From positions 1,426,001 through 1,490,000 of the forward strand of contig NZ_AP025245.1 in NCBI RefSeq assembly GCF_021655615.1: DNA of 64,000 bases, in the 5' to 3' direction. The DNA is from Acidianus sp. HS-5 (GTDB taxonomy: Archaea > Thermoproteota > Thermoprotei_A > Sulfolobales > Sulfolobaceae). The notes beneath the pieces were generated by a model that did no database searches, had not been told where the DNA came from, and saw only the letters and a program-made list of their open reading frames with translations. Positions 7,627 through 16,192 of this stretch are shown here, piece by piece. The translations under genes and the position numbers were made by a program. The first letter of the stretch is position 1. Every line of letters starts with the position of its first letter.

Positions 7627-8763
7627 CTACCCTTGTAATTCCTTAAAGACGGATGCGCTAGGTCTTGGATTTAAATTAATATCATAAAGCCCAAATTTCA
7701 TTCTGTAACCGAAATTCCACTCAAAGTTGTCGTAAAGGGACCAATACATGTAAGCATCAACCTTTACCCCAGATTTCTTAATTGCGTTTACGTGCTCATT
7801 TATAAACTTAGGCCTAATCCTGTCCTTTTCGTCGGCGACTCCGTTCTCAGTTACTAATATAGATTTACCGAAACTTGACGCCTTTCTAAGAACATCAATA
7901 AGTCCCTCAGGATAAACTTCCCAACCGTAGTCAGATACTTCCCTTCCTTCTTTTGAGCCAAATTGGCAGAAAGGCCCGTAGCCTTCTAGAGGGATTCCTC
8001 TTTCATCAGTTACTAGCCTGGTATAGTAATTTACACCTAACCAGTCAAATTCAATTTTCTTAAGGAAATCAAGTATTTCCTCTTCACCCTTACCTTGTAC
8101 CGCCGGAATATTGTAAACAATACCGACTTTTTCACCCTTCAGTTCGTCGTAAACTTTTTGGTGAGCTTTAATTACGTTATTTAAGGCTATTTCGTAAGCA
8201 TTCCTACTGCTTATTCCAGGAGGAAAAACGCCTTGAAGATAACCAAAATTTATCATGAGATTTGGTTCATTAAATGTACACCACATGTCTACATATTCCG
8301 AGAACGTATCATGAACGAAACGGGAATATTTTACAAACTCCTCAACAGTAGTTGAAGAATACCAACCTAGAGGACCTTGAGTTAATAATGAATCTCTTGC
8401 AGTAATAGGGTCATGAATCCAGATAGGTAAATCGAAGTGGTTTAAGCATAGTATTACCTGGAATCCTTTCTCTTTGAGGTCTTTCAGTACCTCTTTATAT
8501 TTCTCAACCGCCTCAGTAGATACTTTATCCTTAGATGGGAACAGCCTTCCCCAACTTAGGTTAGTTCTCCAAATGTTCGCGTTTAATTTTACCGCAATAT
8601 CGTGGATTTCTTTATATTTCGTTAAGTAGAAGTTTTTTGTAGGCAATTCTCCAACAACTTTCCTACTAACTAAGTTAACGTAGTCCGTTAGCCATAAATA
8701 CCAGTCTGAGTTTTGGTTTAATTCCTCAAATTGAAATGAGGAGATGGAAAAACCGAACTTCAT
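7627..8763 (-). CDS. Glycoside hydrolase family 1 beta-glycosidase
   Basis: The 378-residue protein has the two GH1 catalytic motifs: TFNEPN with the acid/base Glu at residue 166, and VTENG with the nucleophile Glu at residue 306. Other GH1 landmarks are NHFDLPIW near 108-115, NYYTRLV near 245-251 and WSLYDNFEW at 341-349. It is expected to cleave beta-linked glucosides or galactosides with retention of configuration. It is about 110 residues shorter than the well-known Sulfolobus LacS (about 489 residues), so substrate loops are reduced. There is no signal peptide, so it acts in the cytosol. It lies next to starch genes but a beta-glycosidase would not cut alpha-glucans. Confidence 0.88.
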   Translation of the reverse strand: MKFGFSISSFQFEELNQNSDWYLWLTDYVNLVSRKVVGELPTKNFYLTKYKEIHDIAVKLNANIWRTNLSWGRLFPSKDKVSTEAVEKYKEVLKDLKEKGFQVILCLNHFDLPIWIHDPITARDSLLTQGPLGWYSSTTVEEFVKYSRFVHDTFSEYVDMWCTFNEPNLMINFGYLQGVFPPGISSRNAYEIALNNVIKAHQKVYDELKGEKVGIVYNIPAVQGKGEEEILDFLKKIEFDWLGVNYYTRLVTDERGIPLEGYGPFCQFGSKEGREVSDYGWEVYPEGLIDVLRKASSFGKSILVTENGVADEKDRIRPKFINEHVNAIKKSGVKVDAYMYWSLYDNFEWNFGYRMKFGLYDINLNPRPSASVFKELQG

Positions 8764-8789
8764 TATATGATAAAAAAGATTTTAGCTTA

Positions 8790-11495
8790 TTAAATCCCCT
8801 TTATGCCTTTTTCTATAAAGACTACTAATGCTATACCTATGATTAGGCCTGGTAATAGTATTAACTCCTGCGGATGTACAATATACTCTATTTTATTAAC
8901 CTTTAAACAAGATAAACTTTGGTTAACGATGGTCTTCTGTATAAGGAAACCGTGAGAATTAATCGGTACTATCGCGTCTCCTATCTCTCCTTTAGTTACT
9001 GGAGAATACATACATATTGTAACCTTTCCGGAAATTCCGCACAGCGTTATAATATTAATGCCTGGGCGCAATTCAACTGTTTTGCATACACAATGCGTTC
9101 CATTATTTGCTACGATATTCAATACGATCTTATGTTGTAAATTATTGTTAATTATTGCTATTACGCAGTTAACTCCTTCTATAGTACATGTTATGTTAAT
9201 CTTTGAGAATTGTGCTTTTGTTATATTAACTATTGTAGTAGTGTAGAGTATTGCTTGCTCCTTAAACCATATAGGACCGTGAGCTGGAGCTCCAGTTTGC
9301 CAGGTCCAATCGCTTCCTTCTGCAACATATAAGTAATTCCATAATGTATAAAGTAATGCAGTAGAATTCGGTGTATCATTAAATAATAGCGAGACTTCTG
9401 GAGAAATTTGTTTACCCAGCATAACCGTGTAAGCAACTAAGTATTCTCTAGCTAAGGATAAATTCTGCCATACCTCAATTTTACCGGGACAACCGTTATT
9501 CCAATAGTCTAAGTTGAGATCCCACGAATTAACCGGTAAGTTAGTAATTAATGCTGTAGGCTTATGGGTCTTTATAGCTTCAGATGCAGTTTGCGTAATC
9601 AACCATTTTCCTTGACAGTGAGATAACGAAGAGTATATAGCATAGAGATCTGAAGGACCAGTAGTAGGATTAAATATTAACGGATTTTCTCCATCAAGTG
9701 CTACAGTAACCACTCCGCCCGGTTTACTCATGTAAATCTGAGCTAATTGTTGAATTAATTCCTTAGCTGTAAGCTGAGGAGATTGGCTGAAGAATTTAAA
9801 GCCGAACTCATTAGACAAGGTAGTATTTCTGAACAACACATAGATCGTCTGACCTAAGTTGTTCTCCACTATGAAAGGTTCATCGGGGTTTATAGTCCCG
9901 TTAACTAAAGTCACATAAGGAAGGAAAGCTTCGCAGTCTAATATAGTGTAAGAGATGTTACTTTCATTATAAAGACCTACAAGGGCCATGCAGAACGCCA
10001 TTTCTGGAGTCCATGTACCGTTAGCACAAACTCCAAACACTTCCTTAGTCATATTTTTCCCCATTAATATTTGGGTCTGCACGTCACTCCAGTATCCGTC
10101 TTCTAATAACAAGGGTTGTAACGGGTGATAAAAAGGCACTGTAAGCACGTCTACTTTATTTTCCTGTACTAATTTCCTAAATAAATTCAAAGTATAATTA
10201 ACTGCAATAAGATCATGAGTAACGTTAACGCCAAAGTTAGAAGTAAATGTGGCATTTCTTTCATGCAATATAGTTTCCCATTGATATAGTAAGACTGGAG
10301 TAAAGTCAATCGTTACGGCAACATTAAATTCATTTATTAACATTGCTTGTAACTCGTAAGAACCTACTAACTGTCCGTTCCAGTAAAAATCTTGGCCAGT
10401 ATGTAGCCATACCCAGGGCTGTTCCCACGATCCGTTAGGAGCAACATACAATGGTTGATGCATGTTCCATACTAATACGAAACTTAAGGGTTTCTTGTTT
10501 GTAACATTCAATATATATAATCCTTGTAACTGAGTAACTCTGCATAGGGAATTGTTGTAGTAAATCTTAAGTGTTGGATAGTAAATTCCTTGTGGAATAC
10601 ACTTAGTACTGAAGGTAAGATTTACCTCGTTTATTCCGGACTTGAGATTTACAGTAAAATTATGTTTTACAGAATTTATATCTAAACAGAACGTACTTTG
10701 TACCGATTTACCATATTCATTATTTAAATATAGGGCAGCAGTTGTATTTTCTCCTTCTGTATATACATATTTGTTGTATGTAGAGTTAATAACAGAAATT
10801 GGAGAATAAATATCTTGAATCGCGAAGTTTGTGCAAGATGTATTATGTATCCATGAGTTTATTGTCTGGTCGTGGTAAACCCATTGAACCCATTGGCCAC
10901 GTTGAAATGGACCAATAATTATTGAATAATTTCCCCATAGTGGGTTATATTGCATTTCCGTACAAGATATATCAGTCCATGATAAACCTGTTTGTGGACC
11001 GGTAGTAAGTCCGTAATGGATGAATAGATCGTCTGGAGCTCTACCTATCGCTGTAATTAATATAGAACCGTTCTGGAGAACGGTAGCATATGTTTGACCT
11101 ACATTAGTTGGGTTTACTTCCAGATTCCAATTCCAGAACGGGTGGCAGTTGTAATTAATCCATTGTCCAGTAGTATTATCGTAAAATACCCAAGCTATCC
11201 ATGTTCCGTTATTAAATGGGCCTATTGTTGCTGTAAAATTACTTCCGTCCCATGACATTTCTTTGTTAAAAACTTCCGTCCAAGATTGCTGAGGGCCGTT
11301 TTCAATACCGTAATGTAGGATAACTGTATTGGATTTACATATTCCAGATATATAGACTGTAACGTAACCTGAGAGAGTTACACCAAAATTTACAGTATAT
11401 GTATGAGACTGGCTAAATGTTGCTATAGACGTTAAACTTATCAAAAAAAGTATAAAAACGATATATGCGAAAATTTTTTGTTTGATTAACATCAT
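8790..11495 (-). CDS. Secreted, membrane-anchored GH57 alpha-amylase/amylopullulanase
   Basis: The 901-residue protein starts with a signal peptide (residues 1-29). Residues 30-225 hold two tandem starch-binding-like modules, each with a HYG..GPQ...W motif. The catalytic GH57 domain follows, with NMHQPLY (344-350), YHPLQPLL (456-463), GTWTPEMAF with the nucleophile Glu at 498, VALDGEN with the catalytic Asp at 601, and EGSDWTWQTG (726-735). A C-terminal hydrophobic helix (about 879-894) with a basic tail anchors it outside the cell. Many N-x-S/T sites fit glycosylation. It should hydrolyse starch and related alpha-glucans to maltodextrins. It is divergent from the sugar ABC operon. Confidence 0.92.
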   Translation of the reverse strand: MMLIKQKIFAYIVFILFLISLTSIATFSQSHTYTVNFGVTLSGYVTVYISGICKSNTVILHYGIENGPQQSWTEVFNKEMSWDGSNFTATIGPFNNGTWIAWVFYDNTTGQWINYNCHPFWNWNLEVNPTNVGQTYATVLQNGSILITAIGRAPDDLFIHYGLTTGPQTGLSWTDISCTEMQYNPLWGNYSIIIGPFQRGQWVQWVYHDQTINSWIHNTSCTNFAIQDIYSPISVINSTYNKYVYTEGENTTAALYLNNEYGKSVQSTFCLDINSVKHNFTVNLKSGINEVNLTFSTKCIPQGIYYPTLKIYYNNSLCRVTQLQGLYILNVTNKKPLSFVLVWNMHQPLYVAPNGSWEQPWVWLHTGQDFYWNGQLVGSYELQAMLINEFNVAVTIDFTPVLLYQWETILHERNATFTSNFGVNVTHDLIAVNYTLNLFRKLVQENKVDVLTVPFYHPLQPLLLEDGYWSDVQTQILMGKNMTKEVFGVCANGTWTPEMAFCMALVGLYNESNISYTILDCEAFLPYVTLVNGTINPDEPFIVENNLGQTIYVLFRNTTLSNEFGFKFFSQSPQLTAKELIQQLAQIYMSKPGGVVTVALDGENPLIFNPTTGPSDLYAIYSSLSHCQGKWLITQTASEAIKTHKPTALITNLPVNSWDLNLDYWNNGCPGKIEVWQNLSLAREYLVAYTVMLGKQISPEVSLLFNDTPNSTALLYTLWNYLYVAEGSDWTWQTGAPAHGPIWFKEQAILYTTTIVNITKAQFSKINITCTIEGVNCVIAIINNNLQHKIVLNIVANNGTHCVCKTVELRPGINIITLCGISGKVTICMYSPVTKGEIGDAIVPINSHGFLIQKTIVNQSLSCLKVNKIEYIVHPQELILLPGLIIGIALVVFIEKGIKGI

Positions 11496-11803
11496 GAAAA
11501 ACTTTTAGAATCGGAAATAAAGTTTTCTTTTAAAAAGTTAGTTAAATTATACTATTTTATAAAGTTTTTAGATAGGCCCTTTTGTATTCTTAAGAATTAT
11601 TGCGAGTTCTTATAAATGACTTTGCTTTTGTATTCCATATACTTATTTTTTATATAAGCATTTACAAGGTATTTATATAGATATGAATAAAGTTAAATTG
11701 TTGTTACAGTAATAACTAACATTATTATATAGTTATAGTTATCAACTTATACAACAAAATTTAAAAGATATAATACGGGTAATTTTCTTGTAGGTGTAAA
11801 ATA
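11496..11803. promoter_or_regulatory. Divergent promoter region of amylase and maltodextrin operon
   Basis: This 308-base AT-rich region separates the amylase from the binding-protein gene. On the plus strand AATTTAAAAG near 11758-11767 is a likely TATA box, and AGGTG at 11792-11796 is a ribosome-binding site 8 bases before the ATG, so this transcript has a short leader, unlike most in the window. The repeated TATATAG/TATAGTTATAG strings near 11730-11745 could be regulator sites. Confidence 0.5.
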
Positions 11804-13351
11804 ATGAAGTATAGAAAGAATTCCAAATTGGCCTTATCTAGAGTAACGGCTATAATAGTGGTCGTAATAATTATCGTAGCTGCAATCGCAGTATTTTATG
11901 TTCTTGTCAAACCTCCGTCAAGCGTTACTACAACTACCAGCACAAAACCTCCTACAATTACTACACCTTTAAACATAACCAATGCAACCGACTTGATGAA
12001 GATAGTAGGACTTACTTCAGCTCCTTCGAAGTCCGTGACCATAACTGTTTGGAATAGCTATAGTACCTCAGAAAACGAAGCGTTCAATAAGACGCTAATT
12101 GCTTTCGAACGCGAATTTCCGTGGATTCATGTGGATGTAACTTACGGTGTTGGAGTAGGCTGTTCTAATTTCGAAACTGCAGCAAAAGCCCACGATGCTC
12201 CGATAGTATATAGAGATACTTCAAACTCCGGAGGCGCATTATTCTGTGCTGGACTGCTATTGAATCTAAGCGATTATTTACCGCCTCAAGTATTTTCACT
12301 ATATCTAAATTGCTCTATATCTGATTGGTCCATAGGAAAAGCAGTTTACGGTCTTCCAGATGATATTAACTATATATTAATGTTCTATAACAAGCAATAC
12401 ATACCTTATGCTCCAAATACAACTTGCGAAATGGTAAAAATTGCTGAGCAAGTAAATACTACAGATCATGTCTGGGGAATAGCCTATGGTGCTAGCGATG
12501 AGTACGGTTACAGATTTGCTGCGTGGTTTGCAGGATACGGAGGACATATATTTACTACTCAAAACGGCCAAGTTGTTCCAGCGCTTAATTCAACTGCAAT
12601 GGCTGACGCGTTGAACTTCTGGTACAACCTTACTTATGATTTACATGTTAACTATTTAGCACCCAGTACTGGAGCTGGAGGAGCAGAAGGAGAACTGTTC
12701 GAAGCTGGCAAAGCAGCAATTATATTTGACGGACCTTGGGATCTTGGTGCATACTTGCAAGCCTTAGGTTCTAATTTAGGAGCAGCACCTCTGCCTGTTA
12801 TAAGCCAAACTGGAATGAGAGCTGAGCCATTCTTAGGAGCTACTGGCTGGATGATATCTAATCCGTCTGTTAGCGGAGCATGCTCATTACAGATAAAGGC
12901 TGCATTAATCTTCATATTATTCGTAACTAACTGCCAGTCTACATATAGATTATGGAACGTAGCTCACGATATACCTGCCAATAAAGTGGCTTATAACGAA
13001 GCAATGGCGGAATTGAAAGCAGGAAAATTATCCCCATCATATCTTAACCAAATAATGGAAGGAGTTCTAGAACAAGCACAGTATACTCAGAAATTCCCCA
13101 ATATACCGCAAATGGCATATTACTGGGACTCATTCCACATAGGTGCTAGCGAATTCTTCGCACAACAGATTAATGCACAAACAGCAACTCAAACTATGGA
13201 GAGCAACTTTATTAGTTGCTTAAAGAAGAACGGCTTCTTATCTTCGTCATTTGAGATACTTCCATTACCTCCGGCATTCCTTGATGCAGTATTGCTGTTA
13301 CTCTCAGTGTTCATGATTCCTGAAATTAAATATAAGGTGAAGGCTTTATGA
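11804..13351 (+). CDS. malE: ABC transporter sugar-binding protein (maltodextrin type)
   Basis: The 515-residue protein is an extracellular solute-binding protein of the carbohydrate class. The N-terminus KNSKLALSRVTAIIVVVIII resembles archaeal type IV pilin-like signals, used for several Sulfolobales sugar-binding proteins. A Ser/Thr/Pro linker follows (about 38-55), then the binding domain with ITVWNSYSTSENEAFNKTL and later FEAGKAAIIFDGPWDLGAY, typical of maltose-type binding proteins. The extreme C-terminus is also hydrophobic, which may be a second anchor. Position next to MalF/MalG/MalK-like genes and two amylolytic enzymes points to maltose or maltodextrins. Its stop overlaps the next start by 4 bases. 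Confidence 0.85.
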   Translation: MKYRKNSKLALSRVTAIIVVVIIIVAAIAVFYVLVKPPSSVTTTTSTKPPTITTPLNITNATDLMKIVGLTSAPSKSVTITVWNSYSTSENEAFNKTLIAFEREFPWIHVDVTYGVGVGCSNFETAAKAHDAPIVYRDTSNSGGALFCAGLLLNLSDYLPPQVFSLYLNCSISDWSIGKAVYGLPDDINYILMFYNKQYIPYAPNTTCEMVKIAEQVNTTDHVWGIAYGASDEYGYRFAAWFAGYGGHIFTTQNGQVVPALNSTAMADALNFWYNLTYDLHVNYLAPSTGAGGAEGELFEAGKAAIIFDGPWDLGAYLQALGSNLGAAPLPVISQTGMRAEPFLGATGWMISNPSVSGACSLQIKAALIFILFVTNCQSTYRLWNVAHDIPANKVAYNEAMAELKAGKLSPSYLNQIMEGVLEQAQYTQKFPNIPQMAYYWDSFHIGASEFFAQQINAQTATQTMESNFISCLKKNGFLSSSFEILPLPPAFLDAVLLLLSVFMIPEIKYKVKAL

Positions 13352-14238
13352 AAGCAGAAAATAAAGAAAGTGAAGATAATAGCCTTTTTTATATTCTTCC
13401 TATATTGATTTTTACAATATTTATATTTATTTTACCTTTGGTTTACGCTTTATATATCTCTTTTACTAACATGAATTTATTCCATTTACTTAGATATAAT
13501 ATTGTAGGATTGTATAATTATGTTATAATTTTCAAGTGTGGTTATTTCTGGACATTAATTAAGAATACACTAATATGGACTTTAGGTAGCTTAATTACTA
13601 TGATGGGTCTAGGTTTTTTATTGGCATTAATATTAAACCAGAAGGAAATTAAAGGGAAGTCACTATTCTATGCCTTTCTCATCTTACCTTGGGCATTTCC
13701 TGGCTTTATATCACTTTTAATTTGGCAAGGACTTTGGGTCGATCCTTACGGAATGATGAATAGACTTATTTTACCTATGTTTCATTTGCCTAGAATTAAC
13801 TCGTTGATTTCAACTACAGATGCGTGGATAGAATTGATTCTAACTAATGATTGGTTATCATTTCCTTACTTTATGACAGTGTTCTATTCAGCATTACAGA
13901 GCATACCTCATGAAATGTATGAAATAGCAGATTTGGACGGAGCTGGAACTTTAACTAAGTTCTTTAGGATAACTATGCCTTCACTTAAGAAAACTATAGC
14001 CTTTGTATTTATAACGAGTTTCGTATTTACGTGGAATAATTTTTATCCTATATTCGTATTAACGGGCGGTGGGCCTGGAATTTCTACTGAAACTTTCATA
14101 GTTTATGCTTATCAAGAGGCTTTTGACTATAGTAATTTTGCGTTAGCCTCTGCATGGTCTGTTATTTCTACAATATTTGTGATAATTTTAGGTTTAATTG
14201 TAATAAAATATACTCATATATTAGATTCGTTTAGTTGA
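13348..14238 (+). CDS. malF: ABC sugar transporter permease, MalF type
   Basis: The 296-residue membrane protein has six predicted helices. The cytoplasmic EAA loop appears as MYEIADLDGAGTLTKFFRIT near residues 191-210, which couples the permease to the ATPase. The tail includes LTGGGPGISTETFIVYAY, typical of MalF/UgpA-type permeases of the carbohydrate class. It forms the membrane channel with the product of 14248-15108. The start codon overlaps the stop of the binding-protein gene (ATGA), which implies translational coupling. Confidence 0.9.
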   Translation: MKAENKESEDNSLFYILPILIFTIFIFILPLVYALYISFTNMNLFHLLRYNIVGLYNYVIIFKCGYFWTLIKNTLIWTLGSLITMMGLGFLLALILNQKEIKGKSLFYAFLILPWAFPGFISLLIWQGLWVDPYGMMNRLILPMFHLPRINSLISTTDAWIELILTNDWLSFPYFMTVFYSALQSIPHEMYEIADLDGAGTLTKFFRITMPSLKKTIAFVFITSFVFTWNNFYPIFVLTGGGPGISTETFIVYAYQEAFDYSNFALASAWSVISTIFVIILGLIVIKYTHILDSFS

Positions 14239-14247
14239 GGTGAGATT

Positions 14248-15108
14248 ATGAAAATTCTAAAATATATTAGACTAATAATTTCCTACGCGATTTTAATATT
14301 CATGGCTCTTTTTTCTGTATTTCCATTATATTATATAATAATGACTTCGCTAAGCAATGCTCCTAATCTGATCTCTTTAGATGTTTCAGATTTGATTCCT
14401 AAACATATCTATTTTGCAGCGTACAAAGATTTGCTAACCGCTAATTATTATGGTGGGAGCTTTCCTATATGGATCAGAAATAGTTTGATCTTAGCCTCCT
14501 CTACTGCAGTAATTTCAATTTTGCTCGCAATGATAACTGGTTACGCATTATCTAGACTAAATATACCTGCAAAGAAAACTTTAGCTGCATTTATTTATAT
14601 AGTAACCTTCTTTCCATATACTGCCACAGCAGTTCCTCTCTACTTAATGTTCGCTAAATTCCATATGCTGAATTACATAGGTTTAATTATAGCCTATACT
14701 CCTGGGACTTCAATATTTGCGGCTTTCTTGGCAAAACTTGCAATAGATTCTATTCCTCCTTCATATGAGGAAATAGCAATGGTCGATGGTTTATCTAGAT
14801 TTCAAGTATTTTTAAGAATAGTTATGAGGTTAGCTTTGCCTATAGTAGCTTTAACTGCAATACTTAGTTTCTCAGGAGCTTACCTAGATTTTGCTTTAGC
14901 TTATGCCTTCCTATTACCTCATGTAACTAACTGGACTGCTACTATCGGCCTTTATTATGCTGCAGGGCTATTAAATCCTGCAAGTGCTCCCAACTATAAT
15001 TTATTTGCTGCAGGTTCGGTTATAATGGGAATTCCGTTGACCGCACTTTTCATAGTATCTCAGAGGATGATGACTAGAGCTTATAGTACATTAGCAGGGG
15101 TGAAGTGA
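14248..15108 (+). CDS. malG: ABC sugar transporter permease, MalG type
   Basis: The 286-residue protein has six predicted membrane helices. Its EAA loop reads YEEIAMVDGLSRFQVFLRIV near residues 173-192, and the periplasm-facing N-terminal part has the LFSVFPLYYIIMTSLSN segment of MalG-type permeases. It pairs with the permease encoded immediately upstream. The gene starts 9 bases after the previous stop, behind a clear GAGGTGA ribosome-binding site, and is followed after one base by the ATPase gene. Confidence 0.9.
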   Translation: MKILKYIRLIISYAILIFMALFSVFPLYYIIMTSLSNAPNLISLDVSDLIPKHIYFAAYKDLLTANYYGGSFPIWIRNSLILASSTAVISILLAMITGYALSRLNIPAKKTLAAFIYIVTFFPYTATAVPLYLMFAKFHMLNYIGLIIAYTPGTSIFAAFLAKLAIDSIPPSYEEIAMVDGLSRFQVFLRIVMRLALPIVALTAILSFSGAYLDFALAYAFLLPHVTNWTATIGLYYAAGLLNPASAPNYNLFAAGSVIMGIPLTALFIVSQRMMTRAYSTLAGVK

Positions 15109-15109
15109 A

Positions 15110-16192
15110 ATGCCTCACGTAAAATTAGAAGATGTGTGGAAAATATATAAGGAAAAGAAGAAGACTGTAGAAGTACTTAGGGGTATAAACCTAGAAATAG
15201 ATAAGGGAGATTTTGTAGTCGTACTGGGTCCGTCAGGAGAAGGCAAGACTACTATATTAAGGATAATCTCTGGTTTACTTAGACAGGATAAAGGACATGT
15301 GTATTTAAGAGGTAAGTTAGTTGACGACATGTCTCCTAAGGATAGAAATGTTGCAATGGTGCCTCAGAATTATGCCGTATATCCCTTTATGACAGTATTT
15401 GATAATATAGCTTTTCCGCTAAAGATAGAGCATGTTCCTAAAGATGAGATAAAGAAGAAAGTTGTAGAAGTATCTGAAATGCTAAAGATAGATAATTTAC
15501 TTGATAGAAAGCCCTCACAGCTGAGCGGAGGCCAGTTACAGAGGGTAGCAATTGCTAGAGCATTAGTTAAGAATGCAGATATAATATTAATGGATGAACC
15601 TCTCTCCAACCTTGATGCACAAGTTAGGGTAATAGCTAGAGAAGAATTGAAAGAGCTTCAACAAAAGCTAGGGCCTACTATCATTTACGTGACTCACGAT
15701 CAAGCTGAGGCTTTAAGTTTGGCTACAAAATTAGCTCTATTGCATGAGGGAAAGATACAGGCTTATGGAGATCCTCTGGAGCTATATAGACAGCCTAATA
15801 ATGCATGGGTAGGAAGCTTTCTAGGAAATCCTGCAATGAATCTAATTAGGGCTGAAGTATCTGGAGAGAAGATAGAATTTGATGGTCAAACAATTCCTTT
15901 ACCAGAGAGATTTAAAGGAGTCTTGAACACTAATAAGGTAATCCTGGGCATAAGACCAGAAAACATAGAAATTTCACAAGATGGTGACGTAGAAGGTGTT
16001 GTGGAATTATTAGAAGAGCTAGGTAGCTTTACAATCATACATGTGAAAGTAGGTAATGATATAATAAAAGTGATAGATAAGGCTTTTATAAAAAGGGAAA
16101 AAGGAGAGAAGCTTAAGCTAAAACTTGATTATACAAAGATTGAATTGTTCGATGCAGACTCTGGAGTCAATTTGATGGTGAAAAATGACTAA
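15110..16192 (+). CDS. malK: ABC sugar transporter ATPase, MalK/UgpC type
   Basis: The 360-residue protein has all ABC ATPase motifs: Walker A GPSGEGKTT (about 42-50), Q-loop VPQNYAVYPFMTV, signature LSGGQLQRVAIARAL, Walker B IILMDEPLSNLD and the switch His in VTHDQAEAL. The C-terminal 120 residues form the regulatory OB-fold/TOBE region typical of MalK-type ATPases (LGIRPENIEI). It powers import through the two permeases encoded upstream. The Glu in the Walker A loop is allowed by the GxxGxGKT pattern. The 3' end overlaps the glucoamylase gene by 8 bases. Confidence 0.92.
   Translation: MPHVKLEDVWKIYKEKKKTVEVLRGINLEIDKGDFVVVLGPSGEGKTTILRIISGLLRQDKGHVYLRGKLVDDMSPKDRNVAMVPQNYAVYPFMTVFDNIAFPLKIEHVPKDEIKKKVVEVSEMLKIDNLLDRKPSQLSGGQLQRVAIARALVKNADIILMDEPLSNLDAQVRVIAREELKELQQKLGPTIIYVTHDQAEALSLATKLALLHEGKIQAYGDPLELYRQPNNAWVGSFLGNPAMNLIRAEVSGEKIEFDGQTIPLPERFKGVLNTNKVILGIRPENIEISQDGDVEGVVELLEELGSFTIIHVKVGNDIIKVIDKAFIKREKGEKLKLKLDYTKIELFDADSGVNLMVKND

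Noticed and set aside
15230..15260. Unusual Glu in the MalK Walker A loop (GPSGEGKTT)
   Set aside because: The position is variable in the GxxGxGKT pattern, so activity should not be affected.
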